A DNA stretch of 64,000 bases from the NCBI GenBank assembly GCA_026874595.1, contig CM049318.1, forward strand, positions 31,156,956 to 31,220,955, in the 5' to 3' direction. The translations under genes and the position numbers were made by a program. Positions 26,614-36,068 of this stretch are shown here, piece after piece. Source of the DNA: Sipunculus nudus. Taxonomy: Eukaryota; Annelida; Sipuncula; Golfingiida; Sipunculidae. Under the pieces are notes generated by a model, which worked only from the letters and a program-made list of their open reading frames with translations, was not told the origin of the DNA and did no database searches. Every line of letters starts with the position of its first letter. Position 1 is the first letter of the stretch.

Positions 26614-26788
26614 GGCCACAGACGTTGACGTTTCCGATGAACACACACGTGACGTCTACGCTAGACAACTAAACGGTGATAATACACGAACCGATCGACA
26701 AAGCATGAAAACGTGCTATGGGGGTCAATATAGTACATGTGGTCCGTGACAAATACTGACAAAAGAACACCGCATGTTTGTGCGTGAA

Positions 26789-27580
26789 TCAATGGCGCGG
26801 ACAAGAAATGTACGCCACAGTTTGTAATCCCTGCAGAAGCGGCAGACTGGTTTCGAGTCTCCTGCACAATGTGCAACCGCAACCCCGCCACTCCCGTTGC
26901 CCCAGGAAAAGGGCCATGCAAATAGACCTCGGGGTCACGTTGTTCCGGACATATTCATCTACCTCGTAATTGTCAAGTGTGCTGTAAGGAGTAGGTAAAT
27001 TCGCACCAATCCCTGACGTCGCAACCACTCTCCGCATCAACTGGAAGCAATGCTGGCACCACATTTGACAGAATGCCACCCAAATCAGGATTCCTGGTTC
27101 AAATGTTGTGACCTGCCCTTCTTCACCTGGCTCTTCGGGTAACCTCTCTGCAATTGCTGAACATATCGACCACATGTCTTTTGCCATTGTGCTCGACAGA
27201 GAGAGATCGATTACGTCCAAGTATCTCCACAGAGACATCTGACGGCCGTGCGTCTCGAAAAATGTTGCAATATTCCCATCGGCTTCCGACATGCACTTTT
27301 CGTAACGCATAATCATCTCTTCATCGTCCATGTCAGACGACGATGACGACGAATCCTCCTCATTTTCTTGTAGTTCTCCCCCACTGTCATCCTCATCTCC
27401 GGATCCCAGTACAGGCCAGCCACAAGGGTCATCGGCGACACCGTCCCGGGGATTGTTGTTCTCTTCCCTTTCTCCCGACCCGCCTTCCTCATCAGAACGA
27501 TGAACGTCTTCATTTGGTAATGACATATCGTCCGTGTGGTACCCTGCTGTACTAAGTGTAACCCCTTGTATGTCAGACAT
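26789..27580 (-). CDS. Unknown acidic protein (263 residues)
   Basis: Starts at the ATG at 27580, about 60-70 nt downstream of a long TATATATA element. Residues 20-95 are strongly acidic and Ser-rich (SDEEGGSGEREE; EEDSSSSSSDMDDEE). The C-terminal 160 residues are globular, with a helical, hydrophobic middle and a Cys-rich end (CQMWCQHC; GCGCTLCRR). It has no signal peptide. Acidic N-terminal regions of this kind are common in viral tegument proteins and transcription activators, but nothing here identifies the function. The gene lies between gB and the capsid protein gene on the same strand. Confidence 0.6.
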   Translation of the reverse strand: MSDIQGVTLSTAGYHTDDMSLPNEDVHRSDEEGGSGEREENNNPRDGVADDPCGWPVLGSGDEDDSGGELQENEEDSSSSSSDMDDEEMIMRYEKCMSEADGNIATFFETHGRQMSLWRYLDVIDLSLSSTMAKDMWSICSAIAERLPEEPGEEGQVTTFEPGILIWVAFCQMWCQHCFQLMRRVVATSGIGANLPTPYSTLDNYEVDEYVRNNVTPRSICMALFLGQREWRGCGCTLCRRLETSLPLLQGLQTVAYISCPRH

Positions 27581-27639
27581 AGCAAATGAACCAAACTGTC
27601 ACCAGTGCGGCTGTTATAAAGTCGCAGTCACGACACAAA

Positions 27640-27651
27640 TATATATATATA
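27640..27651 (-). promoter_or_regulatory. TATA element of the acidic-protein gene
   Basis: A TATATATATATA run about 60-70 nt upstream of the ATG at 27580, on the minus strand. Confidence 0.5.
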
Positions 27652-27877
27652 CGGACGTGCACACAGGGTTTACAACGAAACATGTGATAAATCATTCAAA
27701 TAGCAACATTCCAACCACGCATGCACAGGACCGACTGGACCATACAACAGACAGACGATGCACGCAACAGAAAACACAAACACGTATAAAAGCAATATAG
27801 TTTTTAATATGATATACCATAGCAATAAACAAAAACAGGTGCACGACACACATTCAAGGACACAATCATGTGATTCA

Positions 27878-30800
27878 TTAATCGGTAGAAACCCGCCTGC
27901 GTTTCGGGTCCGGCTCGCCGATCGGCATGAGAAAACGGAGAGCGGATGACAAATCGTTTTCGTCCATGCGGACGTAAGGGAAACGGGTACAAAAGTCATC
28001 GACGCACCTGAACGTCTCTGCGTCCAAGCTGCTTTTCGGCAGCTGTTCGATATCCACTCCGCTGTTTCCTAAACGTGTGGATATTATCTGGTACAACAGA
28101 CCAGCCACTTTTTCGACAGGAACGTCAGGGTCCTCACACATGTCGTCCAAACACGTTTCGAGGTCTTGGATACTTCCTGTCCTGCCGGCTGCGTCCATGC
28201 CGTGTAGCACACTACGTGCAGCGTGGTGCACCTGCATGCGTTGAGAGAACGGCTCCGTGCTAACCCCCAGAAAGAGCGGGTATTGCCGTTTATCGTCAGC
28301 ATCTTGTTTTCCCGCACGCGGCCAGTTCATCGACTTGAGCGCGCCTGTATACAGTGCTGAGAGCTCAGTCTCGTTCACACCCATCAACATCCGGTGACGG
28401 ACCACAAGATGGTTTTGCAGAACATAAAAATTCGGCCTCATACACGCCACCGTGACCTTGTAGCGCAAAGAACTTGCTTCGTTCAGGCAGGACACGCCGT
28501 CCTTCACCATCACGAGGCCGGCATCACGGAAGACTGGCATCTGCGCTTCACCCGACTCACTCTTTGGGTTGTTAAAGGTGACGCCACCCCATCCAGCTTG
28601 CACCCAAACGGGTAAAATGGCGTTTTCCTTCTGGTGTGCATCGGATAGCTGGCTCATGTGACAGAACAGCTGAGACTGGAGGAGGAAAGACGTGAATTCC
28701 TTGGAACCGCTGACATGTCTCCCGCCGCGCAGCGGGCTGGTCTCGACCAGCTGCACCAAACGCACCAGAGCATGCACGTCCGCTTGCCGCAGGTGCACCC
28801 CAGATTCCTCAGCATCCAACGCGAGTTCACGCAAGGTCTTTGCCTGGATCATCTTTTTAAGTGAAGGGTGGTAACAACTCTGTATGATCTGGACGATCCA
28901 TCCTTGCGTGTCACGAGACAGAGGTTTCGTGAAGACGGACAGACCGCTCACCCACCCCCACCCCGTTCCACGAAACCTCTCCTCTTCATTTTCGTGGTTG
29001 CCGATGATGTAGTCGTACGATGAATTCCGGACAACGCTTGTCATATCTGCCGCAACAGCCGGTGGAATTGCTTCATCCTCGACTGCATCGTCTGATAAAC
29101 CAGACACCCGCGGAGTTACGGTGAAGTCACCCTGTTCCTGATATATGTCGGCAGCACTGACACCCGCACTGCGCGACTCCATGATCGAGGCACGTATGGA
29201 ACCGTGCGTTTCAGCAAACGGGGCATCAACGCTTCCCTGCGGGCGCTGCCATCCTTTCTTGTTTGCGGCAGATTTATCTTTGTACCACGTGGTGGTGTTC
29301 ATTTTACAGTATGCGTCTTGGACCTTGTACCAGACGCAATCCTTCGAACAGTGTTCGTGCGCCAGAACCCTCCCCTGATCGTGCAGGGAAGGTACACTCG
29401 CGCTCCTGACAACGTACGGCTTGTACGAGAACAACGGTTTGTCGAGCATCAACGGTGAATGCAAAAGCGTCAGTTGCACCTGCTGGTACGTAGCAGCTGC
29501 GCTCTGCAGCCGCTTGAATACATCTGCTTGCGCCATGTTAGAAGCCAGCAAGCACTGGTGCAGCAGTGTGCACTGGTGCATCTTCCACACAGCTGCACCC
29601 TGGTAGGCCAACATCTCGCCCGACAACGTGATGGCCAGTTCAGACCGCAGTTTCTCTACATCTGTCGCCCCCGCCTTCCTGTTAGCTGTTCTCTCGGCGG
29701 CGAGGTTCGCGAAGCGTTTGGCTTCCAACGTCACGCTCGCGACTGTATCAGTCACACACGAGAACATTTTGCAAACGCTCGTGACATCCAAAGGCGTACT
29801 GTCGTGCTTCTTTCGCAGCTGCGAGTCGGGTTTTGTAATGAAACAACCGGCGAGCGCGTCAATGAAGGACGTGTGTAGACGTCCCGCGTGGGGCTGCACG
29901 ATCATATCCAGTTCCGGCGGTATTTCTTTGAGCACGCGTGCCAACACACCCGACGGTGCTTCTTGCGACTCTCTCCTTCTGCTGTCAGATTCTTTTCTCT
30001 GGACAAAGGACGATTTCTCAACATTGCCCGTAAAATGGGGTCCTTTGCACAGCACGTGCAACCCAGGTACGCATAGCCCGTCGTGAGCTGTCCCCCGCTT
30101 TTCGAGGATCTGCCTGACGGGGCGTGGGAACCACACACAGGGGCAGTTTTCCGGTCCCCTGTCCAAACTGACCCCGTCCTTGTGGCATTTGTGACACATA
30201 CGTGTATTAATCGCTTTTTTCACATCGCTCAAGTCAGCGTCCCAGGGCACCCCTTCCGCCAGAGTTTCGAACGAATCTAGCGACCTGGCCGTAACGTGGA
30301 GGTCCAACGAAAGGCCGACAAGCCTTTGGGCCAAGACGGTATTGCCGTGGCGGCCTGCCGAGTCCATGTGCGATTTGATGTTGCCCTGACGCTCCTGCTT
30401 ATCGAACGGTAGTTCGAAAGGGTAGTTGTCGATGTCAAACGAAGCACGCCATTTCTGCGACGTCCGTAGCTGGGCCTGCCTGTCTGTCAGTAAGGAAGAC
30501 GTCATGTCCACGGCGGCTGAGTCCGTGGACTTCAGCAAACTGCACAGCAGTGAAGCCTCATTCAACCTCAACGACATTGCTACGGCTTCAGCCAGGCAAG
30601 GTGACATTTGGCGTTCCACGTGACCTGACATCATGCGCTCCAGTTCTGCTGTACACTTCTCTGGGTTACCGAAAGGTGTGGCCTCCGCCTGTCGCACTAG
30701 GGAAAAGTGCACGTCCTCGTCGCATGGCCAGTTTTGGAATTCGACAGTGTCCGCGAACCGGCAACTGGTGTTCTGGGTGAGCGTGAGATACACCAGCAGA

Positions 30801-31849
30801 GCAACCAAAGGGGCGGTTTCTTCAGATATCTGCCGCCGTTTGTCACATGCCTGTTGGTTTTGGTACGGGGATGAGAAACCTGGAGGTAGATCCACCTGCC
30901 GGTGCACTGGTGTGTCGAGCATGTAAACAACCACGTCTGCCAAGTACGGTTTGATATGTAGGTTGTGCATCAGGCCCCTGACGATGCTCCACATCAGCTG
31001 GCTGAGCACGGGTGACACGACCAGAAGGTTTTCAATGGGCTCTTCCGTCGGGGAATTCCTGTCGTCCTGCAGGACGTCCGCAAGCAACTGCTTCCGTTGC
31101 GGCCGTCGCTTCGGAGCAGAACGGCGTGTAGCGTAGGCCAGCGTCGCGTCCCACAAATCCACGGTGACCGCGTTTAGGTTTTCGTGCAGGGATACGTCAC
31201 GCCTGACCGAGTCCCGCACGAGGAACATGCAACCGTGCATGAGTGCGCTGATATGCGCCCACGTAAACGTTCCAAAGATGAAAAAATCTTTCGCCTCCAG
31301 TGGCGGTCCTTCACTCTTCACAACGCTCATGATCCGCTGCACAGTCAGGGAGTGCAGGTCCTTGCCATTGTCCACCAGGTCGGCAGACGTGTATTTCTGC
31401 GAAACGGGAAAAAACTCGCTTTTCTCACAACCTTCCCAGGCGGGGGTTGTGGTCTGCAGCATGTCATCGATGACCTGCCTCACGTTCTTCATTCGTCTCA
31501 TCGGGTTGTCATGCTCGTGTAGACGCGGGTCATCGTACCCGTGCAGGAGGAACAAGAACGGATACCTGCCGGCACTGTTGACTTCACCGTCCGGTGTCTC
31601 CACGAAACCTTTCCAGGGCAGATCACTTTCCATGGTCAGCCCCCTCACGACAGGTAACCAACCACCGGGTTCCCCTTCGCATTGCGCCAACAGCTGTTTA
31701 ACTATGATGCCTCCTGCGACGTCAAGCGAGAGCAAATCGTCCCTCTTGACCACATACAAACGGGCAGGCGTGATATCCCCCAGATCGCCGGTCTCGCAAA
31801 GACTGGTGTAGTCTCTCTCGTCTGGTTTACTACCACCCGACCTGTGCAT
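27878..31849 (-). CDS. Probable major capsid protein
   Basis: 1323 residues from the ATG at 31849, 90 nt downstream of a TATAAAA box. Its length is in the range of herpesvirus major capsid proteins (about 1100-1400). It has no signal peptide, membrane helix, P-loop or catalytic motif. It is a long, uniformly globular sequence with scattered Cys pairs (CHKCHKDG near 565). It sits close to the protease/scaffold gene that would act on the same capsid. No sequence motif proves the assignment; size, composition and neighbourhood are the evidence. No AATAAA directly follows the stop; an ATTAAA variant lies about 70 nt downstream. A large tegument protein is the main alternative, but a clear one exists elsewhere in the window. 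Confidence 0.6.
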   Translation of the reverse strand: MHRSGGSKPDERDYTSLCETGDLGDITPARLYVVKRDDLLSLDVAGGIIVKQLLAQCEGEPGGWLPVVRGLTMESDLPWKGFVETPDGEVNSAGRYPFLFLLHGYDDPRLHEHDNPMRRMKNVRQVIDDMLQTTTPAWEGCEKSEFFPVSQKYTSADLVDNGKDLHSLTVQRIMSVVKSEGPPLEAKDFFIFGTFTWAHISALMHGCMFLVRDSVRRDVSLHENLNAVTVDLWDATLAYATRRSAPKRRPQRKQLLADVLQDDRNSPTEEPIENLLVVSPVLSQLMWSIVRGLMHNLHIKPYLADVVVYMLDTPVHRQVDLPPGFSSPYQNQQACDKRRQISEETAPLVALLVYLTLTQNTSCRFADTVEFQNWPCDEDVHFSLVRQAEATPFGNPEKCTAELERMMSGHVERQMSPCLAEAVAMSLRLNEASLLCSLLKSTDSAAVDMTSSLLTDRQAQLRTSQKWRASFDIDNYPFELPFDKQERQGNIKSHMDSAGRHGNTVLAQRLVGLSLDLHVTARSLDSFETLAEGVPWDADLSDVKKAINTRMCHKCHKDGVSLDRGPENCPCVWFPRPVRQILEKRGTAHDGLCVPGLHVLCKGPHFTGNVEKSSFVQRKESDSRRRESQEAPSGVLARVLKEIPPELDMIVQPHAGRLHTSFIDALAGCFITKPDSQLRKKHDSTPLDVTSVCKMFSCVTDTVASVTLEAKRFANLAAERTANRKAGATDVEKLRSELAITLSGEMLAYQGAAVWKMHQCTLLHQCLLASNMAQADVFKRLQSAAATYQQVQLTLLHSPLMLDKPLFSYKPYVVRSASVPSLHDQGRVLAHEHCSKDCVWYKVQDAYCKMNTTTWYKDKSAANKKGWQRPQGSVDAPFAETHGSIRASIMESRSAGVSAADIYQEQGDFTVTPRVSGLSDDAVEDEAIPPAVAADMTSVVRNSSYDYIIGNHENEEERFRGTGWGWVSGLSVFTKPLSRDTQGWIVQIIQSCYHPSLKKMIQAKTLRELALDAEESGVHLRQADVHALVRLVQLVETSPLRGGRHVSGSKEFTSFLLQSQLFCHMSQLSDAHQKENAILPVWVQAGWGGVTFNNPKSESGEAQMPVFRDAGLVMVKDGVSCLNEASSLRYKVTVACMRPNFYVLQNHLVVRHRMLMGVNETELSALYTGALKSMNWPRAGKQDADDKRQYPLFLGVSTEPFSQRMQVHHAARSVLHGMDAAGRTGSIQDLETCLDDMCEDPDVPVEKVAGLLYQIISTRLGNSGVDIEQLPKSSLDAETFRCVDDFCTRFPYVRMDENDLSSALRFLMPIGEPDPKRRRVSTD

Positions 31850-31938
31850 GTTTGAACCGTATGTCTACGCTTCTGGTCGAAACAACTGTCAAGTCCTGCA
31901 ACTGCGAGCACAATCAGCGAAACGCAGTCGGTGCGCGC

Positions 31939-31945
31939 TTTTATA
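31939..31945 (-). promoter_or_regulatory. TATA box of the probable major capsid protein gene
   Basis: TATAAAA on the minus strand, 90 nt upstream of the ATG at 31849. Confidence 0.6.
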
Positions 31946-32161
31946 AGGTCTGGCGTCAAACCGTTTCCTACTGCTGCATGATATGCTGTGGCAACCACGT
32001 GACAAGGCATCTTTACAAAAAATGAGTTCGGCGTGTGAAACACACAAGTGATACTTCAGAGTGTGGAGCGACTTCTGGAACTCATACCATCAGAAGACCC
32101 CGACTAGACAGGGTATGATTACGTGGTACAACACCGCACACACACAAATATACACCGGGCC

Positions 32162-33538
32162 ATGCAAAAGGATATCCGTTCACACATCAAACAAGTGGCA
32201 GAGCACGTGGATTCATGGTTCAGGAAAACACGTCAGCTACACGGGGAAAATAAGGACAGCCATCCCGTGGATTGGTGGTACACAACAGTCGCCCCAGCCT
32301 TACAGGAATTCGTTAAGTCTCACAAGGAATGGGAACAATGCATCTTACAGCTGACCAGGCAGACCAGAAGGGCGAAGAGGACGAGGGGCGGGGACAATCA
32401 CAGTGCCGCAAAGAACGGCGAACCAAACACGGTTAACGACCCAGCATCAAACGCTGGGGATAACGGCCATCACACAACACACGGGGCCCAACCAGAACTG
32501 AAGCAGCTGGCCACACATTTGCTCGAACACTACGTGGACGTTCACGGTCAAGACACGGTCAGCGTCTCGTGGGACCGGCATATCGCAAATGTAAGTACAG
32601 ATGTGTTTTCTGGCACGTGGCTGGACGAGCTGGCGAGCATAATGGGTTTCACCTTGGCCCCCAACCGTAAAACCGGAAATATATTCAATACAGCAGAGTC
32701 AAGGATAAAGAACAACAAAGGGAATCCTTCGCTGAAACTGAAACAGTTACAGTTGCGAACGGTGGGAGTCCTCCTGTTGTTCGACGCCACCCTGGTGTCG
32801 TTGGCCTGCTCATACGTGCAAATCGGGCTCCTAGTGTTCGCAACTTTTGAGACTGTGTACCTATACGCAAGTATGTGGGCGTTACTGAGGGGAGCGCCGG
32901 CCGGAAACGTATCACGCGAAACAACGCATGTACTACGTGCTCTGGCGGTTATGCACTCCCATTGTTCTAACAGAGACACCAGGTCGACTTTGGCTAAGGT
33001 TGTCGCGAGCGCTGCAGCGCGGCCCATCACTTCATCCCAATGCGACGGTACTTGCGTGTTAAACGCGTGGGAGATGTGGACGCACGCTTACCCTTGCCTG
33101 CTGATCACCACAAAAACACGTACGGCACATGACCCTTGGCACCTGAATATAACACCATTCTCACGTGATCACACGCAAGTACTCGCCGGCGTAAAAACGG
33201 CCATCGACAGGCACATACACCAAACGTGCGCGGAACTAGCGGGTGTGTGCCCACGCGACATAAACACACCCGAGACGGAAGGTGGAAAACACATCAGGGA
33301 AGGTACAAACACTGACCCGACACGTCAACACGCACAGACCGAGGCGGTGGAAAACAAACACAGTCTGGAACTTTACACGTTGGGAGAACATTACATGTTT
33401 CCACGTTTGCATCCACTGGGCGAGATACGGGACACTGTACAGATTTTTCGCGACAAAAGAACACAGAGCGCAGAAGCACGAGCCGAACGGGCAGTGTTCC
33501 CGCCGGCAAAATTGCACCTGCCGATGCCTGAACATTAA
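32162..33538 (+). CDS. Unknown protein with internal membrane-type helices
   Basis: 458 residues from the ATG at 32162; the open frame begins at a GTG 13 codons earlier. The N-terminal 150 residues are polar and basic, with a probable helical start. A strongly hydrophobic stretch at about 199-243 could form two membrane helices or a buried core (VGVLLLFDATLVSLA, then IGLLVFATF). The C-terminal 200 residues are soluble, with several Cys and His. There is no signal peptide. It lies between the probable major capsid gene (divergent) and the capsid protease (same strand). A capsid triplex or egress role is conceivable from position only. Confidence 0.6.
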   Translation: MQKDIRSHIKQVAEHVDSWFRKTRQLHGENKDSHPVDWWYTTVAPALQEFVKSHKEWEQCILQLTRQTRRAKRTRGGDNHSAAKNGEPNTVNDPASNAGDNGHHTTHGAQPELKQLATHLLEHYVDVHGQDTVSVSWDRHIANVSTDVFSGTWLDELASIMGFTLAPNRKTGNIFNTAESRIKNNKGNPSLKLKQLQLRTVGVLLLFDATLVSLACSYVQIGLLVFATFETVYLYASMWALLRGAPAGNVSRETTHVLRALAVMHSHCSNRDTRSTLAKVVASAAARPITSSQCDGTCVLNAWEMWTHAYPCLLITTKTRTAHDPWHLNITPFSRDHTQVLAGVKTAIDRHIHQTCAELAGVCPRDINTPETEGGKHIREGTNTDPTRQHAQTEAVENKHSLELYTLGEHYMFPRLHPLGEIRDTVQIFRDKRTQSAEARAERAVFPPAKLHLPMPEH

Positions 33539-33671
33539 GTATACGACAGAAACCCCTCCCGCCGAAAGACATTACGAAGAATAACAGAACATCTCTGTTT
33601 ATTTACCCCGGTGCAAGCGCCAGACGACAACGACACATGACATGTGACATAATTACACGAGCACCATAAAT

Positions 33672-34730
33672 ATGTTCGCAGTTTGCTGTTTAGCCAGTAC
33701 ATGTCCCCAGGTCTGGAAAAGGTTAAACGGACCCGATCGGGGAAAATACCGTCTTTCAGACGCTATCTTACGTCACGTATCACTAGGGGTGGACGATAGT
33801 TCAGATGCACCGAAGGATGTGAACAGAAACGCGTCATGCACCAAACCCGTGTTCATCACACACGACCGGCTCTCCCCCCCTGTCGGGAGCTTGATCCACA
33901 TACGTCATCTCCCAGACGTCGGGCTGTTTGGGGTTATACAGTTCGACCCGAGGTTCGTGGGTGTGCTCACACGGGCGTGTCCCTACTTTGTGGACAGATC
34001 ACCGGCAAACCGTGAAAACGCTTCTACGAAAGACCTTTTACGGGCGCTGTTCCCCTCTGTGTCGTTGTCCTCACTGAAGTTGTCAGACACGTTTTCAGAA
34101 CAGGGTTGTCCGACTAAGGAGGACCTGGAGATTGCTGCCGGACCGGACTTCCTGAACCACGTTTCGTTGACGATGAACAACGCCCGTGCAGGCTGCCTTG
34201 CCATGTACTGCACAAGTCTGCATTTGGACGAACAGGATTATGAGCACACTGAAAACGAGAACCTGTTCGAACACCTCGGCCTGAGCCCGGAACTGTACAG
34301 GGATATAATTAAAGAGGCTGAAGGGCGTGTCCTCCCAGAGGAGACATTCAACACAGACGAGACCACAGTTCCCACCTGGCACAACCTGCTCTTGGGGGCA
34401 GCACTGAACCCTTTCACGGTAAAACAATGCAAGAAACAAGAACTCGAACAGCTTGGGTTGGCTTCGACATTTATTGACGCTGAAAACAAATCAGACGCTG
34501 GTGCGGACAGTCCACTCGCTGGGCACGCTGAAACCTCAACACCGCTGAAACCAGCTTCACCACAAACACCGCTGAAACCAGCTTCACCACAAACGTGTAT
34601 TTGTGATGAACAGGAACATTCTGACGACACCGATCCGATCAATCTTTCAGACAGGGGCCTTGACCGTAGTGGAAGGCAGTTCCGGAAACCCCGAACGACT
34701 GGCCGCAGACATGTCATCATCAAACAGTAA
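33672..34730 (+). CDS. Capsid maturation protease (assemblin-like serine protease)
   Basis: 352 residues from the ATG at 33672. The herpesvirus assemblin signature is visible: PVFITHD with the first catalytic His at H64, then PPVG and DVGLFGVI, then NHVSLTMNN with the nucleophile Ser at S165, and a second His at H184 just after an AMYCTSL strand. The order His-Ser-His and their spacing match the family triad. The enzyme cuts the internal scaffold so that DNA can enter the capsid. About 55 residues precede the usual start of the domain. The C-terminal 80 residues are a polar tail with a tandem TPLKPASPQ repeat. The ORF ends 20 nt inside the scaffold gene, which is read in another frame. Confidence 0.85.
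   Translation: MFAVCCLASTCPQVWKRLNGPDRGKYRLSDAILRHVSLGVDDSSDAPKDVNRNASCTKPVFITHDRLSPPVGSLIHIRHLPDVGLFGVIQFDPRFVGVLTRACPYFVDRSPANRENASTKDLLRALFPSVSLSSLKLSDTFSEQGCPTKEDLEIAAGPDFLNHVSLTMNNARAGCLAMYCTSLHLDEQDYEHTENENLFEHLGLSPELYRDIIKEAEGRVLPEETFNTDETTVPTWHNLLLGAALNPFTVKQCKKQELEQLGLASTFIDAENKSDAGADSPLAGHAETSTPLKPASPQTPLKPASPQTCICDEQEHSDDTDPINLSDRGLDRSGRQFRKPRTTGRRHVIIKQ
34541..34594 (+). repeat. Two tandem 27-bp units in the protease tail
   Basis: Two identical 27-bp copies encode TPLKPASPQ twice and keep the frame. Confidence 0.9.
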
Positions 34731-35865
34731 CGCGCCAGTAACCCCTAACGGTTCCGGGCAGTTAACAGCCGACATGAAGGAGTGGATAACGGGTCAAGAA
34801 GAACTACTGCAAAGGTTGAAATCTAAGTACGGCCGGGTCGATGCGGAAGCGCCTGTGCAGATTCAGGCTGCACCATGGCCGCACGGTTCTTTCGGTTACG
34901 CATCCCCGACGGTCGGAACACAAACGCAGCCGTCAGCTTATGCGCCAGGGTCCGGGGTCTGGTGGCCGGGTTCGCCGACGAACGCTGGGCCCGTCTTCCA
35001 ACCAGGGCATTACGCATCAGCGCGCTTCTCGCCCTATCAGCCACCCGCGACACCGTTGTACCCGCAAGCACCTGTGGCGCCGCCCCCACCCTTTGCGAGT
35101 GACGGCAGCACGACCGGGTTCGACAGGCACACGGTACAAACGCCGCACACGCAGCAGCAACCCTCCACCGTGCATTATTACTTTTACGGTGATAACGGTA
35201 AACAGCATATCGCGGACAGAAGGACAGGGTCATCGTCAAGAGCTGATGATAAAACGGAACAAGAAGCCGCGCATCACAACCACGCACGCACGTTGGACAC
35301 TGGTGGCCACTCCGGGCTTGATATGTTGAAATCCCCAGAAACGCAAAGAGCGTCCGTTTTTTCCCCTGCCGGGCTCGAGTCCACCGTTAAAACACTGCAG
35401 GAGACGGTGGAAAAACTGACAACACACGTTCACACAAACGTTCACCCTGCCCACCCACCTCACACGTTTCAAGCCAGTCAACCTTCCGTTCAGCCAGCCG
35501 CAGCACATGCTCCTGCCCATCCCCCGTCTATTGAGACTACGGTGGGTGACCAAAAAGACGGCCGTGACAGTCGCGCGTTACTGCAAGAACTTGTTCGGGG
35601 TATCGCAGATGTCGTAGAGCAAAACAGACGTGACAGAGGTGACGTTGCGTCAGGTGAACCACAGGTCTCCTCCGCTGTCACATCTGACACCCCTACAGAG
35701 GGTGGCCAAACCGGCAGGGATAAACCACGCGGTAAACCAGCAGACACCGTAGAGGCCGAACGGGAACCGTCCGCTGAAAAAGAGCCAGCACTGTCAAAGG
35801 TTGTGACAGATAGGCTGAAGTTATTGGATAAGATGTTGAAGCCCCCAGCCGCATCCAGTTTTTGA
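34711..35865 (+). CDS. Capsid scaffold (assembly) protein
   Basis: 384 residues from the ATG at 34711, which lies 20 nt before the protease stop; the frame itself is open back to about 34603. The sequence is Pro/Gln/His/Ala-rich and mostly disordered (a proline-rich PPPP stretch near 130), with a predicted coiled-coil at about 225-245 and a short amphipathic helix at the extreme C-terminus (VVTDRLKLLDKMLKPP). The last of these is where herpesvirus scaffolds bind the major capsid protein. In mammalian herpesviruses the scaffold is in frame with the protease; here it is in a +1 frame. A protease-scaffold fusion would need frameshifting or splicing, and I see no obvious signal for either. Confidence 0.75.
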   Translation: MSSSNSNAPVTPNGSGQLTADMKEWITGQEELLQRLKSKYGRVDAEAPVQIQAAPWPHGSFGYASPTVGTQTQPSAYAPGSGVWWPGSPTNAGPVFQPGHYASARFSPYQPPATPLYPQAPVAPPPPFASDGSTTGFDRHTVQTPHTQQQPSTVHYYFYGDNGKQHIADRRTGSSSRADDKTEQEAAHHNHARTLDTGGHSGLDMLKSPETQRASVFSPAGLESTVKTLQETVEKLTTHVHTNVHPAHPPHTFQASQPSVQPAAAHAPAHPPSIETTVGDQKDGRDSRALLQELVRGIADVVEQNRRDRGDVASGEPQVSSAVTSDTPTEGGQTGRDKPRGKPADTVEAEREPSAEKEPALSKVVTDRLKLLDKMLKPPAASSF

Positions 35866-35892
35866 ATGGCGCGCGCATATGTCACGTGACTG

Positions 35893-35908
35893 TATATAAC
35901 ATATATAA
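35893..35908 (+). promoter_or_regulatory. TATA elements of the helicase gene
   Basis: Two TATATAA strings (35893-35899 and 35902-35908). Transcription from about 35932 would include the splice donor at 35955. Confidence 0.5.
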
Positions 35909-35954
35909 CACAGGGGCGTCCGATTACCCTAATCAGTCATGCTCCCGGCTTGAG

Positions 35955-36068
35955 GTGAGTCAGTGCACCACTTTTAAGCAGTCTGACCTGACACAGGGCA
36001 CGCCATCCTAACATTTTATTTTGAGCTCCCTCCTGCGCATATTGTACACGAACAGACATCTTTGTCAG
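35955..36068 (+). other. Possible 114-nt intron in the helicase 5' leader
   Basis: Donor TGAG|GTGAGT at 35955. Acceptor TTTGTCAG ends at 36068, immediately before the helicase ATG. The upstream leader contains an ATG at 35939 that would stop after four codons. Splicing is inferred from the signals only. Confidence 0.4.

Noticed and set aside
31164-31811. 215-codon rightward ORF opposite the probable major capsid gene
   Set aside because: It is a shadow of the opposite-strand reading frame, without a promoter, poly(A) signal or domain.
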